Positions 1 through 13,127 of a DNA stretch of 64,000 nt are shown here, in pieces; position 1 is the first letter of the stretch; each line of letters starts with the position of its first letter. The notes beneath the pieces were generated by a model. It was given only the letters and a program-made list of their open reading frames with translations. It ran no database searches and was not told the origin of the DNA. Made by a program: the position numbers and the translations under genes. The DNA is from Botryotinia globosa. Lineage: Eukaryota; Ascomycota; Leotiomycetes; Helotiales; Sclerotiniaceae. The stretch lies in contig RCSZ01000021.1 of the NCBI GenBank assembly GCA_014898425.1, positions 248,001-312,000 of the forward strand, written 5' to 3'.

Positions 1-2534
1 AGTTTATTATTATATTTAAATTCAATAAATAATGAAAATGATTAAATAAAACTCTAATATTTTTTAAAATAAGTCCGAAATTATTCAAAACAATATCAGA
101 AAACTCTAATTTCAATGAAAAAAATAAAATAAACTCTTTTGAGTTTTTTTTAAAGATTATAATCAATCATCAAATTTTTTTTGATTTAATCAATTCTTAT
201 TTAGAAATTATATTTAATATAATAACATTTATAATAATAAACTTTTCGAATTCTATCTATATAAATAAATCTGGTTTATTTAGATTTATTAAATAAAATA
301 TAATGATTATTTATTTCTAACCTCAAAAATCCCTGACTGATTATTATAATAATAAATAATGCTTTCATTTGATTTAATAATAAAAACTATTTTTATTATA
401 ATAATCGAAAATCTTTTCGAATTCCTATTGTTCAATCTCCTTGTATATTTTGTTGTCTTTTTCAAAGGTTTAATCTTGATTTTTATATAATTTAATAATA
501 TTGATAATATTTTGATTTAGTAATTCTAACAAATAATAAAATAATAAAATAATTGAAGTAATGAATTATAGAATATTAGAAAAATCTTAAAATTAGTTGG
601 GAGTTATAATAAACAAATCTTTTTATAAACTTTAAGGATTTTATAAAGGCTATTCTATTTATTATTATTTTTATTTTATTAAACAATTGATTTTCATATT
701 CTTTGTATTAATCTATATTTTATTATTTCCTTTATAAAAAGAAATATCAATATAAATTCTATTAATATAATCTTTATATTTCTGAATTAATTAGATTATA
801 AATACTTTTAGTTTAATTAGAATAAAATTAAATCTGTTTGCAATTTTGTTGGTTTTTAAAAACTTTTATTTTCTTTGATATAATAGATTCAATAAGATTA
901 ATATAAACAGTTCAATATCGAGATATAAATAATAACTATAATTAATAAAAAATAAGGATATGCTAATAATTTCTAATATAATATTATTCAATATAAATTC
1001 CACAAATAAAAATTAATTAGATTAGTTATTCTAATAAAAGTTTATAAACATATAAAGGTATTATTTAATTATAATATTAATTCTTTTTATTTAATTATTA
1101 GATTTGGGATAAAATAAACAAAATCGTTTCAAAATAATTAATAAATATTCGAATAAATATTCGAATAAATATTTTTAAAACTTAGAAATAAATTGGAAAT
1201 CTTTATCAAATATAATATTATTAAAAGTATTATATAAGTAATAGATCTTTTTAATAAATCGATTTATGAGCTTTTTTTATAAATAATCCTATAATTAATA
1301 TAAAATATTATATTTTGATTAGATAACAAATAATTATAATAATATATTGATATTTCTTTTTATAGTATTTATTAATTAATAATAATATGATATAATCAAT
1401 AGAGATATTAAATTAGAAATGGAATAGTATTAATAGAGATTCAAGGAATTTAGATACAATAAAACAAAAGGTTTTGATATGAAAATAGAATTAGCAAATT
1501 TATATAAATATCTTAATCTTTCTGAATATATTGAATTATTAATATATATAAGAAATGAGATTAATAGTTTTAATATAATTGGGATATCTGATTAATTTGA
1601 TTGAATATATATAATATATAATTTGTATATAAAGTTTAATAAAAAGAAAAATAAAAAGGTTGTTATGATAGAAAATCTTATTATTTATTAATCTATAATT
1701 TTATAAAATTATTCAAAGATCTTTTTGAATATTTAATAATTAATAATAAGCAAAAAGATTCTGAAATATTATATATATAATTATAATTAGTTCGAACGAT
1801 TTATATACTTTATTAATAAAATTATTAATCGATTTGTTAATATTAGGAATAATTATATTTATTAGAATTATAATTAGATCTAAATCATTATTCATTTATT
1901 AAATAATATCTTTGAATATAATAATATTTAATATCTATTCTAAAAGGATTATTTGTAAATCATTCTTGATTCGATTATTATTAAAATTAGTATATACTGA
2001 ATAATTTTCAATTTTATAATTCAAAATATTGAAACAAATGGTTTTATAATTAAATCCATATATAATATAGAAATTGAATTTTAATAAAAATTCAGCCCAT
2101 TTAGTTTATTATTAATTTAATATTTTTATTAATATAGAATATTCAAGGTTTTTATGATTAATAATAATTTCGAATAATTTCTAAGTATTTTATAACTTTA
2201 GTTTTTATTTTCTAATGATTTTATAATTGCTAAGAGTTTTTTATTATAGATTTTATAATTATATTCAATAATATTATATTTTGATAAGAAATATACTATT
2301 AGATATAAATATCCCTTATTATTATATTACAAAAGAATATTATTTACAATTTAATTAAAAGTATTAATCTTAATAATTATATAACAATAATAATCAAGTA
2401 TAATAAGAATTAAAACAAAGAAGAAAGCATTCTTCAATATTATAAAAGTATTTTCCTATTTAAGAATTAATTTTTATATCTTTTTCTTTTTTAAAAAGCA
2501 ATTAAAGGATTCTATAATTTTGAAAAAATTGTAA

Positions 2535-2682
2535 ATAAAATATTAATAAAATATTAATAAAATATTAATAAAATATTAATAAAATATTAATGAAATATTA
2601 ATAAAATATTAATGAAATATTAATAAAATATTAATAAAATATTAATAAAATATTAATAAAATATTAATAAAATATTAATAAA
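2535..2682. repeat. 12-bp AT tandem repeat
   Basis: About a dozen head-to-tail copies of a unit close to AATATTAATAAA, with an occasional A-to-G change. Seen directly. Confidence 0.9.
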
Positions 2683-2937
2683 AATTAGTAAATCTGAAGA
2701 AATATTAAAGGTTTTTGAGTTTAATTAATGATTTCTAATTGAGTATAATATCGATTTTCTTTAAATCTATTTTTATATTTCCTAAAGTAATAATCAAATC
2801 AAAATATTTGATTCTTTTTATTTTAAATTTGTATTTATCAATATCGATTTTTAATCTGATATTAATTAATCGTTAAATAATTTTATGAATATATTCCTTA
2901 TAATCTGTAATATTTTTAGAGTAAATCAAAATATTAT

Positions 2938-3480
2938 TGGAGGTTTACCTCCTTAATATTTTTGTCGCCCGCGAGGGCCGAAGGTGTATATACACACGAA
3001 AAAAGAAAACTCTCGCTTAGTGAGATCCGATTCAAGCGATCTGATTGGCTTGACTTCCTTGGCATTGTGATTATAGTGTAGATTCTTAGGTTTTCAACAA
3101 AATTATCTAAATTAATTGAATAAAAAGAAAACAAAAATAGTAACTATATAAAAGAAGCTAAGGGCTTTCAAATGATATATTTTTTATATTACTAGTTTTA
3201 AAACTGAGGGTTTTATAAAGGGTTGAAATTGAAGTAGTATAAATTTTGTAATATAAAATTCTAGGCTTTTTCAACGAAATCATTTAAATTAGCTTATTCA
3301 AGCTAATATGAATTGAAAAAAAAAAATTGTAATCATATATAAGAAGCTAAGGGCTTTCAAATGATATATTTTTATATTGCTAGCTTCAAAACTAAGGGTT
3401 TTCTAAAGGGTTGAAGTTTAACTAGTATAGATATAGTTGGAGCTTATATAATCAATTGGAAAAGGGTTATATTGGATATA
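2938..3480. repeat. Dispersed repeat, copy 1, with two internal tandem units
   Basis: Begins with a palindromic GGAGGTTTACCTCC box followed by a GC-rich head (GTCGCCCGCGAGGGC) and the phrase AACTCTCGCTTAGT. After this come two tandem units of roughly 180 bp that each contain GCTAAGGGCTTTCAAATGAT and end with GGGTTGAA. The head and one unit recur at about 37918-38290, so this is an interspersed repeat, probably a degenerate transposon. No coding capacity is visible. Confidence 0.75.
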
Positions 3481-3571
3481 GTGAGCTTAAAATTAATAAA
3501 AATTATTTTAATATTATAGCTTTCGTGATTCAGTGGTATAATTAATGATTCGAAGTAAAGTGATCCACTAA

Positions 3572-3717
3572 AATGTAAATAAAAATAAAAATAAAAATAA
3601 AAATAAAAATAAAAATAAAAATAAAAATAAAAATAAAAATAAAAATAAAAATAAAAATAAAAATAAAAATAAAAATAAAAATAAAAATAAAAATAAAAAT
3701 AAAAATAAAAATAAAAA
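3572..3717. repeat. Hexanucleotide satellite (TAAAAA)n
   Basis: About 24 uninterrupted copies of TAAAAA. On the minus strand it translates as a Phe-Leu repeat, which is not a gene. Confidence 0.97.
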
Positions 3718-4725
3718 TATTTTCACAATAAAAAAAAGTAATATAATGAGGTAAACCGACTTCGCCTGCAAGCTTTCAATAAAATTTCTTTTTTAGATTT
3801 TTATAATAATAAATATAATTATATAATACTTTCTTAAAAAGCAAGGGGTCCGGGGGCTCGCAGGCCCCTGGTTTCAATATGTTGTATAAATTCTATTTAG
3901 GAAATTGAAGAGAATTTGATTAATATAATTCTAAGATAAAGCTAATATATTATAGAATTTGAAAAATATTATTAATAATTCGAATAAATTGAAATGAATG
4001 ATAAAAGTAATTTTTTATTTATAATTTTTTGTGATTTATAATTTATTGAAAATGGTAATAATATTGAGCTTGATATAGATTTGAATATAATATAAAATAT
4101 TAAGGGTTTCTTTAATTAATAATAGAGGGTATCAATTTTTAATAATAATATTATTTAAATTCTAATAATTTTGATAAATCCAAATATTTCTTTTTAATTT
4201 AATAATTAAAAGGAGTAGAGTAATTAATTAAAAATGAGATTTTCAAATGAATCTTTTATTTAAATTATTATTAAATTATCTATAAATAATCTGAAGTTCA
4301 GTTAGGAATATTAGATATTCTTTATTATATAATAATTCCTTATCTAATATAATCTCAATTTTGTAGTTTTATAAGTATTATAATAAAAGTTTATTAGTAA
4401 AGAAGAGTAGGAATTCTGAGTATAGATTATAAAGTTAGGAAAATAGTTTATTTCGGATTTTTATTATAAAAAGGATAAATTGATTTGTTTTTTTTTATAA
4501 ATTTATTAATATTATTATTTATTAAATCTTGATATAATTGAATAGAATCTTTAATTATTATATAGTGTAAATCACAGGTTTTATTTAATTCGTTTTAGAA
4601 TACTTTTGTAATATAACTGTTATTATTTTTGTAGAATCATATAAAACTATTAGTTGTAAAGAATGTTATATTTTGTATTTCAAAATGAATGCTTTATATA
4701 ATATCAAATAATTTATTTAAAAGAT

Positions 4726-4870
<145 letters not shown>

Positions 4871-7800
4871 TAGTATTTTGATTCTATAAAAATTTCTTAT
4901 ATTTCCTAGAATTAGTAATAAATTGAATTAGAATTAATTTCAAGATTAATTAAGTGGAAATTATTCTAATTTGAATATTTATTTTATTATTGATATAATA
5001 AATATAGTAGAGATTTTGATTAAATGTTTTGAGATTTATTTAAATGCTTTAAAATTAATAATATTAAGATTTCTTTGAATATTTGGAATTTCAATAGATT
5101 TGAGAATTATTAGTTGATTTTAAAATAATAATAAAGTATTTTTGAAGTTTTATTAATATTTTTTTTTATAAAAATTAATCTTAGAATAAGTTTTTATAGA
5201 AATAATTTAAAATTGATTAATATAACTTTATTATTTTTTAGTAAAGTTATTTTATAATTATTAATTGTATTAGGGATAGTAATTACTATAATATTAATAG
5301 AATAATAATATTTCTAGTAATATATAAAGATAAATTTAAGTATTATTATTAATCAATTAATAATAGAGTTATAGTATTAAAGTTAAAAGAGATTAAGGAT
5401 TATTAGATTTATAATTAATAAAATAATAATATAGAATAAATCAATCTCTTTATAATTATTGATTTATATATTCAAGAGTATATATTAAAAAAGGATATCA
5501 AAAGGTTTTTTATTAGTTAGAAGTAGATAATAAATATAAGAAAAGGGATGTATAAATATTTGAAGTTTGGAGATAACTTTTTTATTAATAAAACTATAAT
5601 TTATAGCTTTGTTATTTATAAGACTAATAAGTAGAATAATTATATTAGATATAAAGAAGATTTCTATTAAGATTTTAAAAGATTTATTATTTATTAATCT
5701 AAGATATAAAGAATCTTTAGATATAATCAATCTTTTAATTTATAAAAATAAATTTTCTATAAAATGTTAGGATATATATATAGTAGTAAGCTGTCAGGAC
5801 TTCAATCCCTGATACTGTGCCTTTTGGTCAGATTGCGTGCGTGGCTTAGTGATAAAGCTTACGACTTCTACTGGTTGTTTCCGTGCACGTGACATAAAAA
5901 AGAATTTCGATTTGTAATTATAAATCGAGATTAATCTTTTAATATATTGAATTAGGAAATTGAGTTTTTTTTTTGAATAAATAGATTTCTTAATATATTT
6001 TTTTAGATTAATCTTTTAAATAAACTTAAAGGAAATAGGAGTAGTATAGTATAATAATATAATTGAAAAGCGATTGATAGATTGATTTTGATATAAGAAA
6101 GTGATAGTATTATAATAAACTGAGAAGTAGTTAGTAAATAGATTCTGATATATAGGAATAATAGTATTGTAATAGAATCTAGGGCTTTAATATTAATTGA
6201 TTATAGAGAAATGATTAGTATAAAAATTATATTTTATATTAATATTAATATTATATTTTGTATTATTGATTTGTGTGTTTTTATTATAATCATTTTTAAT
6301 ATAATTAGATTTCTTATAATAAAGATAAAGTTTATATTCAAAATATTATTTTCAGATATAATAAGATTAAAAATATTGAGCTTGATAAGCAATATCTAAT
6401 TATATAGAGTTATTAAAAGAATTTATTATAAAAGAAATTGTAATTAAAATTAATTTTCTATTATAAGATTTTGATTGATTATAATTGAAATTGATACTTT
6501 AGCTTTTATATTGATTATTGAGATAAATCTTTTCTTCTAAATTATTATAAATACTTTGTTATTAGAATATTCATATATTGATATTAATAATAAAAGGTTT
6601 ATTAATATAATTGATTGAAGTATTAATTAGTTTTCACAAAACTTTAAGTTTAAAATCAATGATTTATTATTTAATAGTTTTTTTGTATTTAATAACAAAT
6701 TGTTTGAATTTAATAATAAAATTATCAAATAGGATTCTTTTTATCTTATATTTATTATAATCTATAGAGGTTTTTTATAATAAATTAAAAGTCTGATATT
6801 ATTTATTTAGTTTATATTAAATGCTTATTACAATATATAATCTAAAAAACCAAAGATCAAAATCATACAGATTATTAATAATTATATTGAAATATATTTG
6901 ATTATTTATATAAATCAAACCAGAAAGTAGATTAACAAAAAACATAATCTTCTAAAGTTCTGATTTATTTTTATAATCTATAATTAAATAATGATTGATT
7001 ATATTATAGAATATTATATATTGATTTTAATGTTTTATAATATTTTATTTGTTATTATTAAACTTTTTAAACGCAATTAAATATTTTTAATAAAGCAAAG
7101 TCTATGAGTTGTTATGAATAGTAATTTTTAATATCTCAATTGTATTTTTTAAATCAATAATTTATAATTGAATATTAATAGTTTAAATTTATAATAAATT
7201 TATAATCAATTTGATTAAGGTAAATATAATTTAATAGCTATAAAATATATAATATTTAGATTATTAAACAAATCTGTAAATAAAAAAATATCGATTTCAA
7301 TAAAATTGATAATATAGATTAAAAAGGGAATTATAAAAATAAACTGGGTATAGGTATCTAATTAATTATTTTTGATGATAGTGTAGATCAATAATAAATA
7401 TGATTGGGATGTATGATAAGTTAATAATAAATACAATTAAAATAATTAGTAGGGTAATTAGGGTGTAATTTTGATAATTGTTTTAGTTTTTCAAATAAAA
7501 TTATAATAGTTTATAAAAGATGATACAAATTGTTAAGATATAAGTAAAGATTTATATTATATTATAAGAGTTTTAAATACTATAAAAGGTTGAGGTTTTA
7601 TTATAGGAAATAAAGTATACTAAGAGCCCGCTAAGAGCATACTAAGGGTTCATGCCTGAGGCACGAAGGCAACGTAGTTGGCGCCGTGATAAGTTCCTTC
7701 GTTTTTAATTTTGTTAATTATTAAAGATATTCTAATAAATTAGAATCTATTAGATTAAATATTATCTGTTTATAAATAATCAGATTCGAATCTCTTTATT

Positions 7801-8254
7801 TCAATAAAATTTGGTTTTAAGAAGAAGGGTAATATTATAATATAAAATTATATAATATATTAATTTCCTTAAAAAAATTGAAATAGATATATATAATATT
7901 AAAATATAAGTAAGCTAAAATTTAATTGAATTAGGTTATTTAGGAAAATTCCATATTATAGCTTTTTGAACTATATCTTAATCTTGAATCCAAATCTATT
8001 ATCTGAACTAATATAACTTTGCCGAATTAAGATAAAGTTACCCGAACTTCATCACTGTCTACCTGCCCCGTGATACCAATCTTAATTCAAAACTATATTA
8101 CTTTTGAAATAAGATATTAGATTTCTAATCGATAATATCACTAATTAATATTAATATCGCCATAGGGATAGTGAAAACAATATAATACTATAGTTCACAT
8201 TGTTATAATATTACTTAAGGTTCTAAAAGCTAGGGCTATAATACGTCTATACTA

Positions 8255-8286
8255 TAGTGCCGAGGCACTAGCGCAAGCGCTAGTGC
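8255..8286. repeat. Nested perfect hairpins
   Basis: TAGTGCC-GA-GGCACTA is followed without a gap by GCACTAGCGC-AA-GCGCTAGTGC (10-bp perfect arms, 2-nt loop). The two palindromes share the GCACTA arm. It is a GC-rich island in AT-rich DNA at the edge of the repeat block and may be a transposon remnant. Confidence 0.7.
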
Positions 8287-8781
8287 GGTCATATGATCCC
8301 TATCTCGACATAAATGTTAGTCAAATGCTAATCATATGATTTATACATTAATTATCTCCTTTCCAGAATAGTTTCAAATTAGCTTTTTATAGAAATTTAT
8401 AGGATTTTTTAGGATTTTATAGGATTTTAGGATTAGTTATATATATAATGCAATTTGACTAATATTACATATTATATTTAACTAACGAATATATGAATAA
8501 TATTACATATCATCAAATCACCCCCAACTCTAATGATATTACAGCTTTACTTTACAAGGAGATGCAAGTCCATCTGAACTATACTCGATCTAATCACGAA
8601 CTCCTTACAATTTTTCACGTGCGCATGGAAAAATAATTGCTTGGCCTCACAGAAGGTGAAAAGTGACAGGTACCATGAGTGGGTCACATTCTTGTAATCT
8701 CCGCAATTCCACTTCACAAACGACCCCGCTTTTTTGAGGTGAGGTGAACGGACAGTTACTTTTCTCTTCTGGGAGTTTTTG

Positions 8782-8788
8782 TATATAA
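8782..8788 (+). promoter_or_regulatory. TATA box of the SurE-like gene
   Basis: TATATAA lies 117 nt upstream of the chosen ATG at 8905, a plausible distance for a fungal core promoter. Called from sequence match and position only. Confidence 0.5.
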
Positions 8789-8904
8789 TGGTTTGATTCA
8801 CCCGGCGATAGAAGGATACAGACGTTCCTCTCGCTTTCGCTTTCTGGGTCTCCGAGTCAATTGTTGAACTGTACACTCTTCAGTTCTGCACCGAGCCATT
8901 AATC

Positions 8905-9904
8905 ATGCGTTTCACAACTGCATCTTTAGCATTGCTTCCAGCTGTTGCGCAGGCAGTTAACATTGTTTCTGCAAACGATGATGGTTGGGCTGAGATCAAT
9001 ATCAGAACTCTGTACAATTCTCTGACCAGAGCGGGACATGATGTTCTCGTTTCTGCACCTGCAGAGAACAAGAGTGGTTCAGGTATGAAAGATAGCTCCC
9101 TCCAGCATGCTAAGGAATAATCTAATTATTACGAAAAGGCTCTCTAACTGGCACACCCACTGTCCTCACCGAGGCATGCGAATTTAATTCCTGTCCAAGT
9201 GGGAGTCCAGCAGTAGGCTATAATAGCTCAGCTCCTCAATTCAACTACGTCAACTCTTACCCTGCGACTGCGATGGAGTATGGTATCGACTCGTTGGCTC
9301 CAGGATACTTTGGAGGTGCCCCTGACCTTGCTGTTACTGGACCAAACGTCGGAGGTATGTATTTGATTGAAATTGATGTTAATAAAATGAAGACTAATGA
9401 CTGATAGTCAACACTGGTGTTATATCTTTCATCTCCGGTACTGTTGGAGCAGCGATTGAGGCCGTAGAGCTCGGTGTACCAGCAATTGCCTTCAGTGGAG
9501 CCGAAGGATCCGCAACCGCCTGGAATGTTGCAGCACCCGCCTATGCCACTATCTATGGAGAATTAGGTGCAATAGTAGTCGATGCCATCGTTGCTTCTGG
9601 TACTCCATATCTCCCAGACGAAACATTCTTGAATGTCAACTTCCCTGAAACTACCGATTGCACATCGGCGTCTGATTTCAGCTTTGTTCTTTCCAGAATT
9701 TATACTGCAGTTCCATTGATTAGTGGTACTGATGTTGTAACTTGCAACAATGGAGGTAGACTTCCTACTGAGACTAAAGTTGTTGGAACCGATGGATGCT
9801 ATGTCAGTATCAGTCTTGGTGGAACAAACAAGAGGGATAGTAGTGCTGCCAACCAAGCAGTCGTTTTGAGCAAGCTCTCCAGTATTCTTACATGCCTACC
9901 CTAA
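8905..9904 (+). CDS. Secreted SurE-like phosphatase/nucleotidase
   Basis: Three exons, 8905-9082, 9139-9354 and 9408-9904, joined by GT-AG introns of 56 and 53 nt, give 296 aa. Residues 1-17 form a signal peptide (MRFTTASLALLPAVAQA), so the product should be secreted or enter the endomembrane system. The mature N-terminus carries SANDDGWAE, matching the metal-binding Asp-Asp of SurE (survival protein E) phosphatases. Exon 1 ends in the SAPAENKSGSG segment, and the exon 2/3 junction reconstitutes GPNVGVNTG followed by FISGTVGAA, the second conserved SurE motif. Fungal secreted SurE proteins are annotated as acid phosphatases or 5'-nucleotidases; the substrate cannot be read from sequence. The gene stands alone between the AT-rich block and the transcription factor. 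Confidence 0.88.
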
Positions 9905-10838
9905 TTGAGAGGGATGCTGGCTCAACATCTTGGGCGAGGAAATCAAAAAGACGTTCCATCTGGATTTATACAATAGCCATCCTAATTGAAACTCATAACG
10001 AATCAAACTCCTGTTTTGTAATCTACTTGCAACTCTTGTGTCTAGTCTGTACCACTCATGGTCCACGTTAGACTAGTGACTCTTCGTCGAAGCTGGAAGA
10101 TCTCTCCATAAACCTGTGCGTGTATAAATCGGCAACAAATGCGAACTGATCAAAGTTCTTAGTACAATGAAACATAATTGACGAGTCGCAACCCAGTGAT
10201 AAGATGCAATTTCTCCAGGCCGGATAGTGTTGGCAGCCGTACCTACTCTCCTACCCTCGGTTACATAATTCCAACGATGCTGAGCTTTCATCCTAACCAT
10301 AATATGGAGGACTTTGCAGAATGTGATCCTGGAGTCTTCATTGGCTAACGCTTTGGTTAAAACATCTTAGTATTTTGGCTTGTGACTGCACGGAGGCTTG
10401 TGAAGATCGCAACGCATGAACCGCGACTTCGTTGGAGGCCAGACTGCGGGTCGTTCAAAATGAACACCAAAGGCAATAAACAATTGTGGATGGGAGTTTG
10501 ACTGCTTAGTCAAGTTTGTGTGTGATATCGTTTTATCTATACACCACTGTCTCTGCGTGGGCACGCATATTACATGTTTCAGAATGATAAAAAGAACGGA
10601 CGTGCAATTCGAAAGATATCACACAAACATGAGAATTGGTCAGGTCACGTGTTGCGTCGATCATATCTTATCTAATCATCATGCTGGCAAGTGTACAACT
10701 TCCATCACAAATGATCAAACTGTAGGCCAATTAATTGACTTGCAGCATTTGAACCTGACAGCTTTGAATTCTGTCCGCAAATGTACTAATCGTTTGATTG
10801 CACTCCAAATTTTCTGATCTTCCCGCCGAACCTCTCGC
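9905..10838. other. Intergenic region, SurE 3' end to transcription-factor promoter
   Basis: No conserved gene seen; small open frames on both strands lack family features. A cluster of GATA-type sequences (ATATCTTATCTAATCATC) lies near 10662-10680, about 160 nt before the transcription-factor start, and could be a regulatory site. Confidence 0.6.
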
Positions 10839-13068
10839 ATGGATCACACTAAAAGAATCGACCTTGCCTGTGTTGAATGTCGACGAAGGAAGCGCAAATG
10901 CGACGGGGGAAAACCACAATGTTCCTCATGCCATGCCCAGGAAAGAGAGTGTGTTTATGACCACGAGCAAAGCAATCGAAAGTGAGAATGAACTTTGATC
11001 TCTACTCTCTAGTACTGCCAGGGTAGAGTTAGAGCTTGCTAATCGGTTTACGCTCAGACGCAAGAGAGACCCAGAAGAGGTTGAGCAACTCGAAGAACAG
11101 ATTGAGATCCTTCTACAAAGGGTAAAGGAGTTGGAGAGTGGAACTTCTCCTGGTAATTCTACGCGTAATGCTACTATAGGATCAACATCTTCGCCCACAA
11201 GGCCAGGAATGGATGGGCTTTCTGGAGCTCTTTCTGACCAAGAAACAAGATCGGCTTCTGCAGTCGACGAGGTAGGAAATTTGATGTGGAAGCTTAAGAT
11301 AGATAGCAACGGAGATACTTCATTTATTGGCCCGTCATCTAACCTCCAGTTCATATCTACTGCGCAGGAATCTAGAAGCGATAGCCAGCTTCGAAGCAAT
11401 CCGATAATCACGGCATCTGACATGCCTTCCTTAGACCAGTGTCTTGCGGATAAGGCGTTGCAACAGGAGCTCTTTGATGTCTTCAACTCTGTTGTGAACC
11501 CTAACAACCAATTTCTTGATTCGTTTTCTCTCAACAACTTCGATGTTCTTTCTGCTGGAGCTGACTTGGATGAGATATTGCTACGAACTGCAATGTTTGC
11601 TCTTGCAACTTGTTTTTCCGCGCGAGAAAATGCTACTCATATTGGCGATATGTTTTACAAGAACGCTGAGAATATTGTCCAGCAGTGTTGTCGAAGCTGT
11701 CCATCGCTTGTTACCGTTCGGGCGTTGGCAATGCTGTGCTGGCGGGATCTCACCTTAGACAATGAAAATTCGGCTTGGATGTATAATTGTTAGTCTCATT
11801 AAAAGTTACAAGAGCATTGATCATTAACCAGTATCCTCTCTTAATAGGTATGGGCGCTGCTCTAACAACACAACTTGGCTTGCATGTGGTGGATCTACAG
11901 AATATCGCAGGTATCTCACCTGAAAGCAAAGACTCACGTATCCGAACATTCTGGCTTTGGTTTCGTATTGACCGGTAAGGTTGGCAAACATATTCAGGGA
12001 TATCGACTGATTTTCAAAGAATTGCTACATTCAGCTTAGGACGACAATGCTGTATACCATGGACTCGTGTCAGAACTCCATGGTTGGAGAGTATTTTAAC
12101 ATCATCAGCGACGCTCCCAGAGCTTGTTTTCAATTACGAGTGTCAGCTCCTTTTTCTCTTCGACAAATATATGGATCAAATGTACGGTTAGCTAGGTATA
12201 GCATACAATTTTCATTGCTAATAAGTGTAGTTACTCATTCCAGTTCCATGAATTGGACAGCCAAAGCCGCAATAAACTTTTATTCGATGCCCGCGAAGCC
12301 TTGTGCACCTTTTATAATGAAATGAATAGACAGCTATCGAGCAAATGGAACGGGCAGTCTAGCATCACTATCAGTCTTCGAATGACATATCACATGTGCC
12401 TCATATTGGTGCAGCGACCTCTGTTGCGCGAAGACTCCAGTGGTGCTCTTTACTGCATGGCCGTTCAATCATCAAACTCTTCAGCTGTCGCTATTACGAA
12501 TTTACTCCGAGACTATCGAAAAGCCGGATGCCTCCGAACCGCTCCTTTTGTCGTAGTACACAATGTTCTTACCGCAGCTATTATGCATCTGCTTAGTGTA
12601 ACCTCCTCAAATGGTACTTTGCGTAAGCGGTCAATTACTCGATTCCGAGAGTGTATAGAAGCACTGGGAGAAATGAAGTATGCTTGGAAGCGATTGCGAA
12701 AGGCCATCGCGTTGCTTCAAGAACTTGCGCATAGATGGTCTGTAGTATTTGCATTGCCAATGCGACTAAGCTATCCTCTACCCGCGCACTCCCAAAATGA
12801 TATTGCAAGCCAACCTAAAGATCAGTCATCGATGGAATACCAAATTACAGCCGCTTCGGAAGCACACAACGAAGACGACTATTTTGCAAGTTCCTACTCG
12901 GCCGACAGGCTCGAAAATCTTCCTTCGAAGGACGATCTTCCTGCAACAGAAATTAAGGAAGGTAGAGATTTTGCAAGTTCTGAATTCACATTGGGAATTT
13001 ATGAGATGGGTGACCCGTTTCAATTAAACGATATGAATTGGTTATTTCCTCCTATAGATCAACCTTGA
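10839..13068 (+). CDS. Zn(II)2Cys6 fungal transcription factor
   Basis: Five exons (10839-10981, 11013-11788, 11848-11974, 12035-12181, 12231-13068) give 676 aa. Near the N-terminus is a perfect binuclear zinc cluster, C-x2-C-x6-C-x6-C-x2-C-x6-C (CVEC, then the basic RRRKRK, then a second CSSC). A coiled-coil linker follows (EEVEQLEEQIEILLQRVKEL). The middle exons carry the fungal-specific transcription-factor domain (AALTTQLGLHVVDLQ, FWLWFRIDR). The C-terminus is acidic and Ser-rich and may be an activation domain. The intron at 12182-12230 is the least certain; it was chosen because it alone keeps frame and gives a good branch site (GCTAAT). The gene is convergent with the MFS pseudogene, with 3' ends 60 bp apart. 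The target is unknown. Confidence 0.85.
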
Positions 13069-13127
13069 ACAACTATTTTTCTATATTTAAGGGTATATAC
13101 CTCGTTCTTCTCCAACAAAAATGTACC

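Noticed and set aside
3568..3771. Phe-Leu repeat membrane protein frame
   Set aside because: Translation of the (TAAAAA)n satellite.
8547..8876. 109-aa minus-strand frame next to the SurE-like gene
   Set aside because: Covers that gene's promoter, including the TATA box, and has no recognisable domain.
12187..12243. Alternative intron 4 of the transcription factor (GTTAGC donor, TCCAG acceptor)
   Set aside because: Breaks the reading frame; 12182-12230 keeps it.
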